NCBI RefSeq assembly: GCF_030272895.1
Contig: NZ_JALRNF010000003.1
Span: 62,001 to 126,000, forward strand
From: Pseudomonas sp. BGr12
GTDB taxonomy: Bacteria > Pseudomonadota > Gammaproteobacteria > Pseudomonadales > Pseudomonadaceae
Direction: 5' to 3'
DNA: 64,000 bases
Shown here: positions 7,119 through 15,816 of the stretch, one piece after another
Layout: each line of letters starts with the position of its first letter
Numbering within the stretch: the first letter of the stretch is position 1
Program-made: the position numbers and the translations under genes
The notes under the pieces: model-generated
Told to the model about the DNA's origin: nothing
The model's input: only the letters and a program-made list of their open reading frames with translations
Database searches by the model: none

Positions 7119-8705
7119 ATGTCCTCGACTGCCCGCTTCCCGCTATTGCCCTATCTGTTCGCCTGCCTGCTCGGCCTGCTGGCGCTGGGAGGGCTCTGGT
7201 ACGGCCTGGGCAAGCCGGTGGTGCTGCCTGACGCGGCCAGCGCTTCGCACAAACTGCAGTGCGCGTCCTACACTCCGTTCGACAAGGACCAGTCGCCCTT
7301 CGACCAGCCGTTCAAGCTGCGCCCGGCGCGCATGGACGCCGACCTCGCCCTGCTGGCCCAGCGCTTCGAGTGCATCCGCACCTACTCGATGACCGGACTG
7401 GAAGCCATTCCGGACCTGGCCCGCAAGCATGGTCTGAAGGTCATGCTCGGCGCCTGGGTCAATGCCAACCCGGTGGACACCCAGAAAGAGGTCAAGGCCC
7501 TGATCGCCTCGGCCAACGCCAACCCGGACGTGGTCAAGGCGGTGATCGTCGGCAATGAAACCCTGCTGCGCAAGGAAGTCACCGGCGCGCAACTGGCCAG
7601 CCTGATCCATCAGGTGAAAAGCCAGGTGAGCGTGCCGGTCACCTATGCCGACGTCTGGGAGTTCTGGTTGCAGTATCCACAAATCGCCCCGGCAGTGGAC
7701 TTCCTGACCATCCACCTGCTGCCCTACTGGGAAGATGATCCGCGGGGCATCGACGATGCCCTGGCGCATGTCGGCGAAATCCGCCAGGTGTTCGGCAACC
7801 GCTTTGCGCCCAAGGATATCGTCATCGGCGAGACCGGCTGGCCCAGCGAGGGCCGCCAGCGCGAAACCGCCCTGCCCAGCCCGGTCAACGAAGCGCGTTT
7901 CATACGCGGCTTCGTCGCCATGGCCGAGCAACATGGCTGGCACTACAACCTGATCGAAGCCTTCGACCAGCCCTGGAAACGCGCCAGCGAAGGTGCGGTG
8001 GGCGGCTACTGGGGCCTGTACGACGCCGACCGCCAGGACAAGGGCATCCTCGAAGGCCCGGTCAGCAACCTGGCGCTCTGGCCGCAATGGCTGGGCGCCT
8101 GCAGCGTGCTGTTCTTCGCCACCCTGCTGCTGGCCGGGCGTGTGCGGGGTACGCGCGCGGCCCTGTTGCTGCCCCTGCTGGCAGCGCTGGGTGCGGCCAG
8201 CCTGGGACTGTGGGGCGAACTGGTGCGGATCAACAGCCGCTTTGCCGGTGAATGGGTCTGGGCGCTGTTGCTGGCCGGATTGAACCTGGTCGTGCTGGCC
8301 CATGGCGCCCTGGCGCTGGCGCAACGCGAAGGTTGGCGCCAGCGGGCCTTCGCCTGGCTGGAGGCACGGGCTGGCTGGTGGCTGGCTGCGGCTGGCTTCG
8401 CCGCTGCGGTGAGCATGCTGGCACTGGTGTTCGACCCGCGCTATCGCAGCTTCCCGAGCGCTGCGCTGGTGCTACCGGCGGTGGTCTACCTGCTGCGCCC
8501 GGTGCGTGGGCCACGGGCCGAGATCGGCCTGCTGGCCTTCATCGTCGGCGCCGGGATCGCCCCGCAGCTGTTCCGTGAGGGCCTGAGCAACCAGCAGGCG
8601 CTGGTCTGGGCCGGAGTCAATGTGCTGATGGTGGGGGCATTGTGGCGGAGCTTGCGGGTTCGGATGTTGCCTGTGGGAGCGGGCTTGCCCCGCGATGCAA
8701 TGTGA
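7119..8705 (+). CDS. Membrane-bound GH17-type beta-1,3-glucan active protein
   Basis: A protein of 528 residues. After an N-terminal anchor helix (residues about 8-28) comes a glycoside hydrolase family 17-like barrel. It has the acid/base motif VIVGNETLLR (Glu near residue 146) and the nucleophile motif GETGWPSEG (Glu near 237). From about residue 325 to the end there are seven or more hydrophobic helices. The catalytic domain is predicted periplasmic. Related pseudomonad proteins sit next to glucan synthases and act on cyclic or linear beta-1,3-glucans by hydrolysis or transglycosylation; no synthase is adjacent here. The last ten residues (VGAGLPRDAM) are encoded inside a REP element, so the original C-terminus has probably been replaced. 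Alternative GTG or TTG starts cannot be excluded. Confidence 0.75.
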   Translation: MSSTARFPLLPYLFACLLGLLALGGLWYGLGKPVVLPDAASASHKLQCASYTPFDKDQSPFDQPFKLRPARMDADLALLAQRFECIRTYSMTGLEAIPDLARKHGLKVMLGAWVNANPVDTQKEVKALIASANANPDVVKAVIVGNETLLRKEVTGAQLASLIHQVKSQVSVPVTYADVWEFWLQYPQIAPAVDFLTIHLLPYWEDDPRGIDDALAHVGEIRQVFGNRFAPKDIVIGETGWPSEGRQRETALPSPVNEARFIRGFVAMAEQHGWHYNLIEAFDQPWKRASEGAVGGYWGLYDADRQDKGILEGPVSNLALWPQWLGACSVLFFATLLLAGRVRGTRAALLLPLLAALGAASLGLWGELVRINSRFAGEWVWALLLAGLNLVVLAHGALALAQREGWRQRAFAWLEARAGWWLAAAGFAAAVSMLALVFDPRYRSFPSAALVLPAVVYLLRPVRGPRAEIGLLAFIVGAGIAPQLFREGLSNQQALVWAGVNVLMVGALWRSLRVRMLPVGAGLPRDAM

Positions 8706-8743
8706 CTGACACACCGCGATCACGGGGCAAGCCCGCTCCTGCA
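8672..8743. repeat. REP pair 1
   Basis: Two inverted copies of the 25-base REP (8672-8696 and 8719-8743) separated by 22 bases. The first copy encodes the C-terminus and stop region of the GH17 gene. Confidence 0.9.
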
Positions 8744-8754
8744 CCGGTCAAGCA

Positions 8755-9117
8755 TCAGCTGGAGCGCCGCACCAACCGCAACCCCGCCAGCACCACGGCA
8801 AACACCGCAATCGAGGCGCTGTACAACACCAGCGCCGGAATCCCGCACACCAGCGCCAGCACGGCCGTCCGCCAGCCCGCCCGTGCGGGCAGCAGCAGGG
8901 CCAGCAGCGCCAGCGCCAAGGCCGTCCAGGCAATCACCCGGAAGTGAATCAGCAGGCCCATGACCGAGCGCGCCTGGCATTGCCAGAGCTGGGCCTGCTC
9001 GGCACAGACCCCGACCCACTGGGCATCCTCCATCAGCTCATAGCGCACCCCATAACTGGCCGCCAGCCACAGGGGCAGGAACAGCAACAAGGCGATCAGT
9101 GGCAAACGGCGGGACAT
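8755..9117 (-). CDS. Small membrane protein of unknown function
   Basis: A protein of 120 residues with three or four hydrophobic helices: residues about 5-20, 50-75 (VIAWTALALALLALLLPA) and 80-115. Two Cys lie in the first loop (CAEQAQLWQC). The start at 9117 is chosen over upstream in-frame codons because GGAGCCCCC precedes it and the protein then begins directly with a membrane helix. It is transcribed convergently with the GH17 gene and divergently from the serine hydrolase. I do not recognise a family; it resembles uncharacterised inner-membrane proteins conserved in Pseudomonas. Confidence 0.7.
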   Translation of the reverse strand: MSRRLPLIALLLFLPLWLAASYGVRYELMEDAQWVGVCAEQAQLWQCQARSVMGLLIHFRVIAWTALALALLALLLPARAGWRTAVLALVCGIPALVLYSASIAVFAVVLAGLRLVRRSS

Positions 9118-9300
9118 TGGGGGCTCCGTAATCTTCGAAATCGGCGCCCAGCATAATGGCCCAGGCGCTCTATGCAAGGCAAAAGCGCCAACCTCGGCTA
9201 CTTTGAACAGAAGATAAATGGAACCAATTGTTGCTGCGTCACAGTCGCAACCGGCAACATTTGGGACGATAAATGCAGGAGCGCCAGGCAACTTTGCCGG

Positions 9301-9356
9301 GGACCCAAGGGTCCTAGCCTGCGTAATGCACTTTGCTGCTGCTTTTTTGGGGACCC
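9301..9356 (+). promoter_or_regulatory. Mutually exclusive pairing at the hydrolase ribosome-binding site
   Basis: The segment GGGTCC (9309-9314) can pair with GGACCC just upstream (9301-9306) or with an identical GGACCC at 9351-9356. The second copy is fused to the Shine-Dalgarno sequence (GGGGACCC) four bases before the ATG at 9360. This is a possible translational switch, or simply a repeated motif. Confidence 0.3.
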
Positions 9357-9359
9357 GTC

Positions 9360-10658
9360 ATGCTTCGTTTACTCCGCCTCGCTGCTTTCGCCTGCGGCCT
9401 TATTCTGAGTGCGTCCGCGTCGGCGCAGGATGTCGATGCCGCCAGCTACGGCTACCCGCTGACCAACCCGTTCGAGGCGACCATCGCCACCACGCCACCG
9501 GAGCTGCGACCGGAGTTGCCCAGCGACGATGACATCACCCAGGCCGACTACAGCCTGAACATACGCCCGGAGCGCGCCTTCACCCTGCCCGACAACTTCT
9601 GGGCGGTGAAGCGACTCAAGTACCGCCTGGCGCGCCAGGACCACGAGGCGCCGCTGATCTTCCTCATTGCCGGTACCGGCGCGCCCTACTCCAGCAGCAT
9701 CAACGAATACCTGAAAAAGCTCTTCTACAAGGCCGGCTACCATGTGGTGCAGCTGTCCTCGCCGACCAGCTTCGATTTCATGACCTCGGCTTCGCGCTAC
9801 GCCACCCCCGGCGTCAGCCGCGATGACGCCGAAGACCTGTACCGGGTCATGCAAGGCGTGCGCGCCCAGCACCCGCACCTGGCGGTCAGCGAGTTCTACC
9901 TCAGCGGCTACAGCCTCGGCGCCCTGGACGCCGCGTTCGTCAGCCACCTGGACGAAACCCGGCGCAGCTTCAACTTCAAGCGCGTGCTGCTGCTCAACCC
10001 GCCGGTCAACCTCTACACCTCGGTCACCAACCTGGACAAGCTGGTGCAGACCGAGGTCAAGGGCGTCAACAACAGCACCACCTTCTACGAGCTGGTGCTG
10101 AACAAACTGACCCGCTACTTCCAGCAAAAAGGCTACATCGACCTCAACGACGCCCTGCTCTATGACTTCCAGGAGTCACGCCAGCACCTGAGCAACGAGC
10201 AGATGGCCATGCTCATCGGCACCTCGTTCCGCTTCTCCGCCGCCGATATTGCCTTCACCTCCGACCTGATCAACCGCCGCGGGCTGATTACCCCGCCCAA
10301 ATACCCGATCACCGAGAGCAGCAGCCTCACGCCGTTCTTCAAACGTGCCCTGCAGTGCGACTTCGACTGCTACCTGACCGAACAGGTCATCCCCATGTGG
10401 CGGGCCCGCACCGACGGCGGCAGCCTGCTGCAACTGGTCGACCAGGTCAGCCTCTATGCCCTCAAGGACTACCTGCAGCAAAGCACCAAGATCGCCGTGA
10501 TGACCAACGCCGACGACGTTATCCTCGGCCCGGGCGACCTGGGCTTTTTGCGCAGTGCCTTTGGCGATCGCCTGACCCTGTACCCCCACGGCGGCCATTG
10601 CGGCAACCTCAACTACCGCGTCAACAGCGACGCCATGCTGGAGTTTTTCCGTGGTTAA
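9360..10658 (+). CDS. Secreted serine alpha/beta-hydrolase paired with MlaA
   Basis: A protein of 432 residues from the ATG at 9360 (GGGGA just upstream); an earlier start at 9333 would put extra residues before the signal peptide. The signal peptide ends ASASAQD. The body has an alpha/beta-hydrolase layout: FLIAGTGAPYSSS (oxyanion region), nucleophile elbow GYSLGALDAA (Ser), acid in MTNADDVILG (Asp) and His in YPHGGHCGN. It is predicted to be periplasmic. The next gene, an MlaA homologue, starts inside its last codons (eight-base overlap), so the two are coupled and probably act together on phospholipid or acyl substrates at the outer membrane. The reaction is not established. Confidence 0.75.
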   Translation: MLRLLRLAAFACGLILSASASAQDVDAASYGYPLTNPFEATIATTPPELRPELPSDDDITQADYSLNIRPERAFTLPDNFWAVKRLKYRLARQDHEAPLIFLIAGTGAPYSSSINEYLKKLFYKAGYHVVQLSSPTSFDFMTSASRYATPGVSRDDAEDLYRVMQGVRAQHPHLAVSEFYLSGYSLGALDAAFVSHLDETRRSFNFKRVLLLNPPVNLYTSVTNLDKLVQTEVKGVNNSTTFYELVLNKLTRYFQQKGYIDLNDALLYDFQESRQHLSNEQMAMLIGTSFRFSAADIAFTSDLINRRGLITPPKYPITESSSLTPFFKRALQCDFDCYLTEQVIPMWRARTDGGSLLQLVDQVSLYALKDYLQQSTKIAVMTNADDVILGPGDLGFLRSAFGDRLTLYPHGGHCGNLNYRVNSDAMLEFFRG

Positions 10659-11436
10659 ACCTCTTCTGTTTGCTTCTGCGTTACTGGCCTGCGGCCTGGC
10701 CCAGGCGGACGAGACCGCACCACGTGCCAGTGTGATCGACACCGACGGCTTCGCCGAACCCCTCAAGGAACTCAAGTTCAATCCGGGCCTCGACCAGCGC
10801 GAATTCGAGCGCTCGACCCTGGCCGCGCTCAACGTCTATGACCCATTCGAGGCGATGAACCGCAGGCTCTACCACTTCAACTACCGTTTCGACCAGTGGG
10901 TGGCGTTGCCGGTGGTCAGCGGCTACCGCTATATCACCCCGGAGTTCGTGCGCTCCGGCGTCAGCAACTTCTTCAGCAACCTGGGCGATGTGCCCAACCT
11001 GCTCAACAGCCTGCTGCAGTTCAAGGGCAAGCGCTCGATGGAGATCACCGCGCGCCTGCTGCTCAACACCACCATCGGTGTCGCCGGCCTGTGGGACCCG
11101 GCCACCAGAATGGGGCTGCCGCACCAGAGTGAAGACTTCGGCCAGACCCTGGGTTTTTATGGCGTGCCTGACGGGCCTTACCTGATGCTGCCATTCCTGG
11201 GCCCGTCGAACCTGCGCGACACCGGCGGCCTGGCGGTGGACTTCGTCGCCGAGAACCAGATCAACTTCCTCAATGTTGCAGAAGTCAGCGAAAATCATCC
11301 GGAGGTGGTAGTCCTGCGCGCCATCGACAAGCGCTACACCACCAAACTCCGTTATGGCCAGCTGAACTCGCCGTTCGAGTACGAGAAAGTGCGCTACGTC
11401 TACACCTCGGCGCGCCAGCTTCAGATCGCCGAGTGA
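10651..11436 (+). CDS. MlaA (VacJ) family outer-membrane lipid asymmetry protein, second-type paralogue
   Basis: A protein of 261 residues with a GTG start overlapping the upstream gene by eight bases. The MlaA core is clear: DPFEAMNRRLYHFNYRFD, a YITPEFVRSGVSNFFSNLGD segment, LLNTTIGVAGLWDPATRMGL and FGQTLGFYGVPDGPYLMLP. Canonical MlaA removes phospholipids from the outer leaflet and passes them to the Mla ABC system. The N-terminus LLFASALLACGLAQADE has Cys in a LLAC context, a weak lipobox, and an AQA/DE signal peptidase I site, so lipidation is uncertain. No mlaFEDCB genes are adjacent, which argues for a paralogue dedicated to the coupled hydrolase. Confidence 0.85.
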   Translation: MVKPLLFASALLACGLAQADETAPRASVIDTDGFAEPLKELKFNPGLDQREFERSTLAALNVYDPFEAMNRRLYHFNYRFDQWVALPVVSGYRYITPEFVRSGVSNFFSNLGDVPNLLNSLLQFKGKRSMEITARLLLNTTIGVAGLWDPATRMGLPHQSEDFGQTLGFYGVPDGPYLMLPFLGPSNLRDTGGLAVDFVAENQINFLNVAEVSENHPEVVVLRAIDKRYTTKLRYGQLNSPFEYEKVRYVYTSARQLQIAE

Positions 11437-11462
11437 TCCATGGCCGCTGCCCCTGGCAGCGG

Positions 11463-12608
11463 TTACAGGCCGAGAAAGTTGCCCAGCTCCCTGCGCTTGG
11501 CCAGGGCGTCACGCCGCCCCAGCTCGATCAGCTCGCTGCAATACCCGGCCTCGAACAGCAGGTAGCTGAGCACCCCCGCACCGCTGGTCTTGGTCGCCCC
11601 CGGCCCGCGCAGGAACAGGCGCAAGGCGGCCGGCAGCTCGCGGCGATGACGGGCGGCGATTTCATCCAGCGGCTGGCTTGGCGCGACCACCAGCACCTCC
11701 ACCGGCGCCAGTCCCAGGCGTCGACGCTCCAGGTGCTCGGGCATCAGGTGGCTCAGGTGATTGAGACGCTGCAACAGCTCGATGTCATCTTCCAGGCTGT
11801 CGATGAAGGTACTGTTGAGCATGTGTCCGCCGATCTGCGCCAGGCTCGGTTGTTGCCCGCTGAAAATACGTGGCCGCGGCTGCTCCGCAGTTGGACGATG
11901 GGGGTTGCCGCTGACTCCGACCACCAGCACCCGGCTGGCCCCCAGGTGCAGGGCCGGACTGATCGGGGCCGACTGGCGCACCGCGCCGTCGCCGAAATAC
12001 TCCTCGCCCAGCTTGACCGGCGCGAACAGCAGGGGAATCGCCGAGCTGGCCAACAGGTGCTCGACCGTCAGGCGCGTGGGCAGGCCGATGCGCCGGTGGC
12101 GTAGCCAGGGATCGATGGCGCCCTTGCCCTGGTAGAAGGTCACCGCCTGGCCGGACTCGTAGCCGAAGGCCGTCACCGCCACTGCGTGCAGGTGCTGCTG
12201 TTCGAGGGCATGGCCGATGCCGTTGAGGTCCAGGTTATGGTGCAGCAGCTGGCGCAGCGGCGAGCTGTCGAGCAATGCCACCGGCACCGGTGCGCCGAGC
12301 CCCAGCAGGTTGTGGCCGACGAATCGACTGGCCTGGCGTATGACGCCGGGCCAGTCGCTGCGCAGCACCTGGTGGCTGCGAAAGCCTTGCCAGAAGCTCG
12401 TCAGGCGGCGGATCGCGTCGGCAAAGTGCAACGCCCCGCTGGCCAGGGTGACGGCGTTGATGGCACCGGCCGAGGTGCCGACGATCACCGGGAAGGGATT
12501 GGCCGCCCCTGGCGGCAGCAGGTCGGCGATGCCGGCCAGCACACCGACCTGGTAGGCGGCGCGGGCGCCACCGCCGGAGAGGATCAAACCGGTGATCGGT
12601 GCTGTCAT
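11463..12608 (-). CDS. Patatin-like phospholipase
   Basis: A protein of 381 residues from the ATG at 12608 (AGGGAAG upstream); an in-frame extension to 12641 is possible but runs into the REP. The family motifs are complete: oxyanion loop SGGGARAAYQ near residue 10, nucleophile GTSAG (Ser near 46), and catalytic Asp in FGDGAVRQSAPI. Patatins hydrolyse acyl ester bonds of phospholipids with a Ser-Asp dyad. No signal peptide is visible, so it is likely cytosolic or membrane-associated. It is convergent with the MlaA-type gene and lies downstream of the lipid A acyltransferase gene on the same strand, separated from it by a REP pair. Confidence 0.88.
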   Translation of the reverse strand: MTAPITGLILSGGGARAAYQVGVLAGIADLLPPGAANPFPVIVGTSAGAINAVTLASGALHFADAIRRLTSFWQGFRSHQVLRSDWPGVIRQASRFVGHNLLGLGAPVPVALLDSSPLRQLLHHNLDLNGIGHALEQQHLHAVAVTAFGYESGQAVTFYQGKGAIDPWLRHRRIGLPTRLTVEHLLASSAIPLLFAPVKLGEEYFGDGAVRQSAPISPALHLGASRVLVVGVSGNPHRPTAEQPRPRIFSGQQPSLAQIGGHMLNSTFIDSLEDDIELLQRLNHLSHLMPEHLERRRLGLAPVEVLVVAPSQPLDEIAARHRRELPAALRLFLRGPGATKTSGAGVLSYLLFEAGYCSELIELGRRDALAKRRELGNFLGL

Positions 12609-12639
12609 GTGGCTTCCCTGGCAGATTTGTGGGGCATTC

Positions 12640-12690
12640 ATCGCGGGGCAAGCCCGCTCCTACAAGTGGGAGCGGGCTTGCCCCGCGATT
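12640..12690. repeat. REP pair 2
   Basis: Two head-to-head 25-base REP copies separated by one base, between the acyltransferase stop (12694) and the patatin start. The nearly perfect hairpin could protect the upstream mRNA. Confidence 0.9.
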
Positions 12691-12693
12691 GCA

Positions 12694-13626
12694 TCAACGC
12701 CGTTTTTCGTAGAGCTTCGGCGCCCCCGGCGGTCGCGACTTGAAGCGCCGGTGCGCCCACAGGTACTGCTCGGGGCACTCGCGCAACGACACTTCGATCC
12801 ACTGGTTGATGCGCAGGCAGTCGGCTTCCTCGGTCTCGCCTGGGAAATCCTCCAGCGGCGGATGGATCACCAGCCGGTAACCGCTGCCATCGGCCAGGCG
12901 CTGCTGGGTGAAGGGAATCACCCGGGCCTTGCCCAGGCGGGCGAACTTGGTGGTGGCGGTCACGGTGGCGGCCTGGATGCCGAACAGTGGCACGAACAGG
13001 CTCTGCTTGGCGCCGTAGTCCTGGTCGGGTGCGTACCAGATAGCACGGCCGGCGCGCAGCAGCTTGAGCATGCCGCGCACATCCTCGCGCTCCACCGCCA
13101 GCGAGTCGAGGTTGTGTCGCTCGCGGCCACGGCGCTGGATGTAGTCGAACAGCGGGTTGCCGTGTTCACGGTACATGCCGTCGATGGTGTGCTCCTGGCC
13201 CAGCAAGGCGGCACCAATTTCCAGGGTGGTGAAATGCAGGGCCATGAGGATGGCACCCTGGCCATCACGCTGGGCGGCCTGCAGGTGCTCCAGCCCTTCG
13301 ATGTGGGCCAGGCGCGCCAAGCGGGCCTTTGGCCACCACCAACTCATGGCCATTTCGAAGAAGGCGATGCCGGTGGAAGCGAAATTTTCCTTGAGCAGAC
13401 GCTGCCGTTCGACGGACGGTAGTTCCGGGAAGCACAGCTCCAGGTTGCGCGCGGCAATATAGCGGCGCTCACCGGCCACCCGGTACATCAGGGCCCCCAG
13501 GACACGGCCGATCACCAGCAAAACCCGGTACGGCAGCTGCACGATCAGCCACAGCAGGCCCAGCCCCAGCCACAGCGGCCAGAAGCGCGGGTGCAGAAAA
13601 TAACGACGAAATTGCGGGCGATCCAT
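12694..13626 (-). CDS. lpxL: Lipid A biosynthesis lauroyl acyltransferase (LpxL/HtrB)
   Basis: A protein of 310 residues, the usual length for LpxL/HtrB. It starts at the ATG at 13626, giving [21 protein letters not shown] and an N-terminal anchor helix. The HX4(D/E) acyltransferase motif reads HFTTLE, and the later [11 protein letters not shown] and HRRFKSRP segments are characteristic of the family. It transfers a secondary acyl chain to Kdo2-lipid IVA (or its equivalent) at the inner membrane. It is divergent from minC, the conserved Pseudomonas arrangement. Paralogues of this family differ in acyl-chain position, so the exact chain is not fixed by sequence. Confidence 0.9.
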   Translation of the reverse strand: MDRPQFRRYFLHPRFWPLWLGLGLLWLIVQLPYRVLLVIGRVLGALMYRVAGERRYIAARNLELCFPELPSVERQRLLKENFASTGIAFFEMAMSWWWPKARLARLAHIEGLEHLQAAQRDGQGAILMALHFTTLEIGAALLGQEHTIDGMYREHGNPLFDYIQRRGRERHNLDSLAVEREDVRGMLKLLRAGRAIWYAPDQDYGAKQSLFVPLFGIQAATVTATTKFARLGKARVIPFTQQRLADGSGYRLVIHPPLEDFPGETEEADCLRINQWIEVSLRECPEQYLWAHRRFKSRPPGAPKLYEKRR

Positions 13627-13747
13627 TAACGATTCCGGAAAGACAAGGGCCGGGCATTCTACAACGGTTCGGCACGGGTTGCGGCTAACCGGCGTTCTCG
13701 TTATAAGTCTGGGCACTTTTTTCGTAACAAGTCGCCTTATGCAGACC

Positions 13748-14503
13748 ATGAGCCCAACTCAATCGCCAGACTCCGCCCCCGTGTTCCAGCTCAAGGGCAG
13801 CATGCTCGCCATTACCGTGCTCGAGCTTGCGCAGAACAACCTTGAAGGCCTCGACCGGCAGTTGGCGGCCAAGGTCGCCCAGGCGCCGAATTTCTTCAGC
13901 AACACCCCGCTGGTGCTGGCGCTGGACAAACTCCCGGCCGGCGAAGGCGCGGTCGACCTGCCCGGGCTGATGCGCATCTGCCGTCACCACGGCCTGCGCA
14001 CCCTGGCCATTCGCGCCAGCCGCATCGAGGACATTGCCGCCGCCATCGCCATCGACCTGCCGGTGCTGCCACCGTCCGGCGCCCGCGAGCGGCCGGTGGA
14101 GCCTGAACCGGAAGTCAGGAAAGCCGAACCTGCCCCGCCGCCACCACCGCCGCCAGCGCCGGAGCCTGCGATCCGGCCGACCAAGATCATCACCTCGCCG
14201 GTGCGCGGCGGCCAGCAGATCTACGCCCAGGGCGGCGACCTGGTGGTGACCGGTTCGGTCAGCCCGGGTGCGGAACTTCTCGCCGATGGCAACATCCATG
14301 TGTACGGTGCCATGCGCGGACGGGCGCTGGCCGGCATCAAGGGCAACACCCGGGCGCGCATCTTCTGCCAGCAGATGACCGCGGAAATGGTATCCATCGC
14401 CGGCCAGTACAAAGTCTGCGAAGACTTGCGCCGCGACCCGCTGTGGGGGGCCGGCGTGCAAGTCAGCCTGTCCGGTGATGTGTTGAACATCACCCGTCTT
14501 TAA
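13748..14503 (+). CDS. minC: Septum site-determining protein MinC
   Basis: A protein of 251 residues and the first gene of minCDE. The N-terminal domain (about residues 12-110) inhibits FtsZ polymerisation. A proline-rich linker ([12 protein letters not shown], near 140) follows. The C-terminal beta-helix domain (about 150-251) has the repeated Gly pattern seen in [28 protein letters not shown] and binds MinD and septal FtsZ. The ATG at 13748 is preferred over an upstream in-frame codon because it gives the family N-terminus. A gap of 98 bases with T-rich stretches separates it from minD. Confidence 0.93.
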   Translation: MSPTQSPDSAPVFQLKGSMLAITVLELAQNNLEGLDRQLAAKVAQAPNFFSNTPLVLALDKLPAGEGAVDLPGLMRICRHHGLRTLAIRASRIEDIAAAIAIDLPVLPPSGARERPVEPEPEVRKAEPAPPPPPPPAPEPAIRPTKIITSPVRGGQQIYAQGGDLVVTGSVSPGAELLADGNIHVYGAMRGRALAGIKGNTRARIFCQQMTAEMVSIAGQYKVCEDLRRDPLWGAGVQVSLSGDVLNITRL

Positions 14504-14601
14504 CGGATACTTGCCGCCATTTTCTGCGCAACTTTTTTTGATGTTGCCGTTTTTTGTATTTTTGCGGACACCACGTCCTTTTTCATTAGGGGTGAAACAC
14601 C

Positions 14602-15414
14602 TTGGCCAAGATTCTCGTGGTTACATCCGGCAAGGGTGGTGTGGGTAAGACCACCACCAGCGCCGCTATTGGTACCGGCCTCGCTCTGCGCGGCCACAAG
14701 ACTGTCATCGTCGACTTCGACGTCGGCCTGCGTAACCTCGACCTGATCATGGGCTGCGAACGTCGCGTGGTGTACGACTTCGTCAACGTGGTCAACGGCG
14801 AAGCCAACCTGCAGCAGGCCCTGATCAAGGACAAGCGCCTTGAGAACCTGTTCGTGCTGGCCGCCAGCCAGACCCGTGACAAGGACGCCCTGACCCAGGA
14901 AGGCGTCGAGAAAGTGCTGATGGAGCTGAAGGAGTCCTTCGACTACGTCATCTGCGACTCGCCGGCCGGTATCGAGAAAGGCGCGCACCTGGCCATGTAC
15001 TTCGCCGACGAAGCCATCGTCGTGACCAACCCGGAAGTCTCGTCGGTCCGCGACTCCGATCGCATGCTGGGCATCCTGTCGAGCAAATCGCGCCGCTCCG
15101 AGAAGGGCGAGGACCCGATCAAGGAACACCTGCTGATCACCCGCTACCACCCCGAGCGCGTCGAAAAGGGCGAAATGCTCAGCATCGCCGACGTCGAAGA
15201 GATCCTGGCGATCAAGCTCAAGGGTGTTATTCCCGAGTCCCAGGCCGTGCTCAAGGCTTCGAACCAGGGTATCCCGGTCATCCTCGATGACCAGAGCGAT
15301 GCCGGCCAGGCGTACAGCGACACCGTCGATCGTCTGCTGGGTAAAGAGAAACCACTGCGTTTCGTCGATGTGCAGAAGCAAGGATTCTTCGCGCGCCTGT
15401 TTGGAGGCAAATAA
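14602..15414 (+). CDS. minD: Septum site-determining ATPase MinD
   Basis: A ParA/MinD-type ATPase of 270 residues. It has a deviant Walker A motif (GKGGVGKTT, residues 10-18), switch regions VIVDFDVGLRNLDLIMG and CDSPAGIEKGA, and a C-terminal amphipathic membrane-targeting helix (KQGFFARLFGGK). It recruits MinC to the membrane and is driven off by MinE, producing pole-to-pole oscillation. Translation begins at TTG (14602) preceded by TAGGGGTGAAA; no ATG or GTG fits before the conserved AKILVVTSGKGGVGK. minE follows after three bases. Confidence 0.97.
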   Translation: MAKILVVTSGKGGVGKTTTSAAIGTGLALRGHKTVIVDFDVGLRNLDLIMGCERRVVYDFVNVVNGEANLQQALIKDKRLENLFVLAASQTRDKDALTQEGVEKVLMELKESFDYVICDSPAGIEKGAHLAMYFADEAIVVTNPEVSSVRDSDRMLGILSSKSRRSEKGEDPIKEHLLITRYHPERVEKGEMLSIADVEEILAIKLKGVIPESQAVLKASNQGIPVILDDQSDAGQAYSDTVDRLLGKEKPLRFVDVQKQGFFARLFGGK

Positions 15415-15417
15415 ACC

Positions 15418-15672
15418 ATGAACCTTTTTGACTTCTTTCGTGGCAGACAGAAACAGAGCAGCGCGTCGGTAGCGAAAGAGCGTCTACAGATCATCGTGGC
15501 GCACGAACGCGGTCAACGCAGCACCCCGGACTACCTGCCAGCCCTGCAGAAGGAACTGGTGGAGGTGATCCGCAAGTACGTCAATATCGGCACCGATGAT
15601 GTGCAGGTCGCGCTGGAAAACCAGGGCAGCTGCTCGATCCTGGAGCTCAATATCACCCTGCCCGATCGTTGA
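15418..15672 (+). CDS. minE: Cell division topological specificity factor MinE
   Basis: A protein of 84 residues, the normal length. The N-terminal [23 protein letters not shown] is the membrane- and MinD-binding anti-MinCD segment, followed by [10 protein letters not shown] and the dimeric topological-specificity domain. It stimulates MinD ATPase and keeps MinC away from midcell. It is tightly coupled to minD (three-base spacer). A REP pair follows before rluA. Confidence 0.96.
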   Translation: MNLFDFFRGRQKQSSASVAKERLQIIVAHERGQRSTPDYLPALQKELVEVIRKYVNIGTDDVQVALENQGSCSILELNITLPDR

Positions 15673-15701
15673 TCGGCGCCTTCGGGTAACCTGCCACGGC
15701 G

Positions 15702-15788
15702 TGTGGGAGTGGCGGTGCGACGACTCGCCTTGCCCCGCGATTGCGATTTGTCTGTCACATCGCATCGCGGGGCAAGCCCGCTCCCACA
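15702..15788. repeat. REP pair 3 (one long-type, one short-type arm)
   Basis: The first arm (15702-15742) is the long form containing GCGGTGCGACGACTCGCC; the second (15764-15788) is the ordinary 25-base form in inverse orientation. It lies between minE and rluA. Confidence 0.9.
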
Positions 15789-15816
15789 CGCCGTTGGCGT
15801 TTGCAGAGAACACGCA

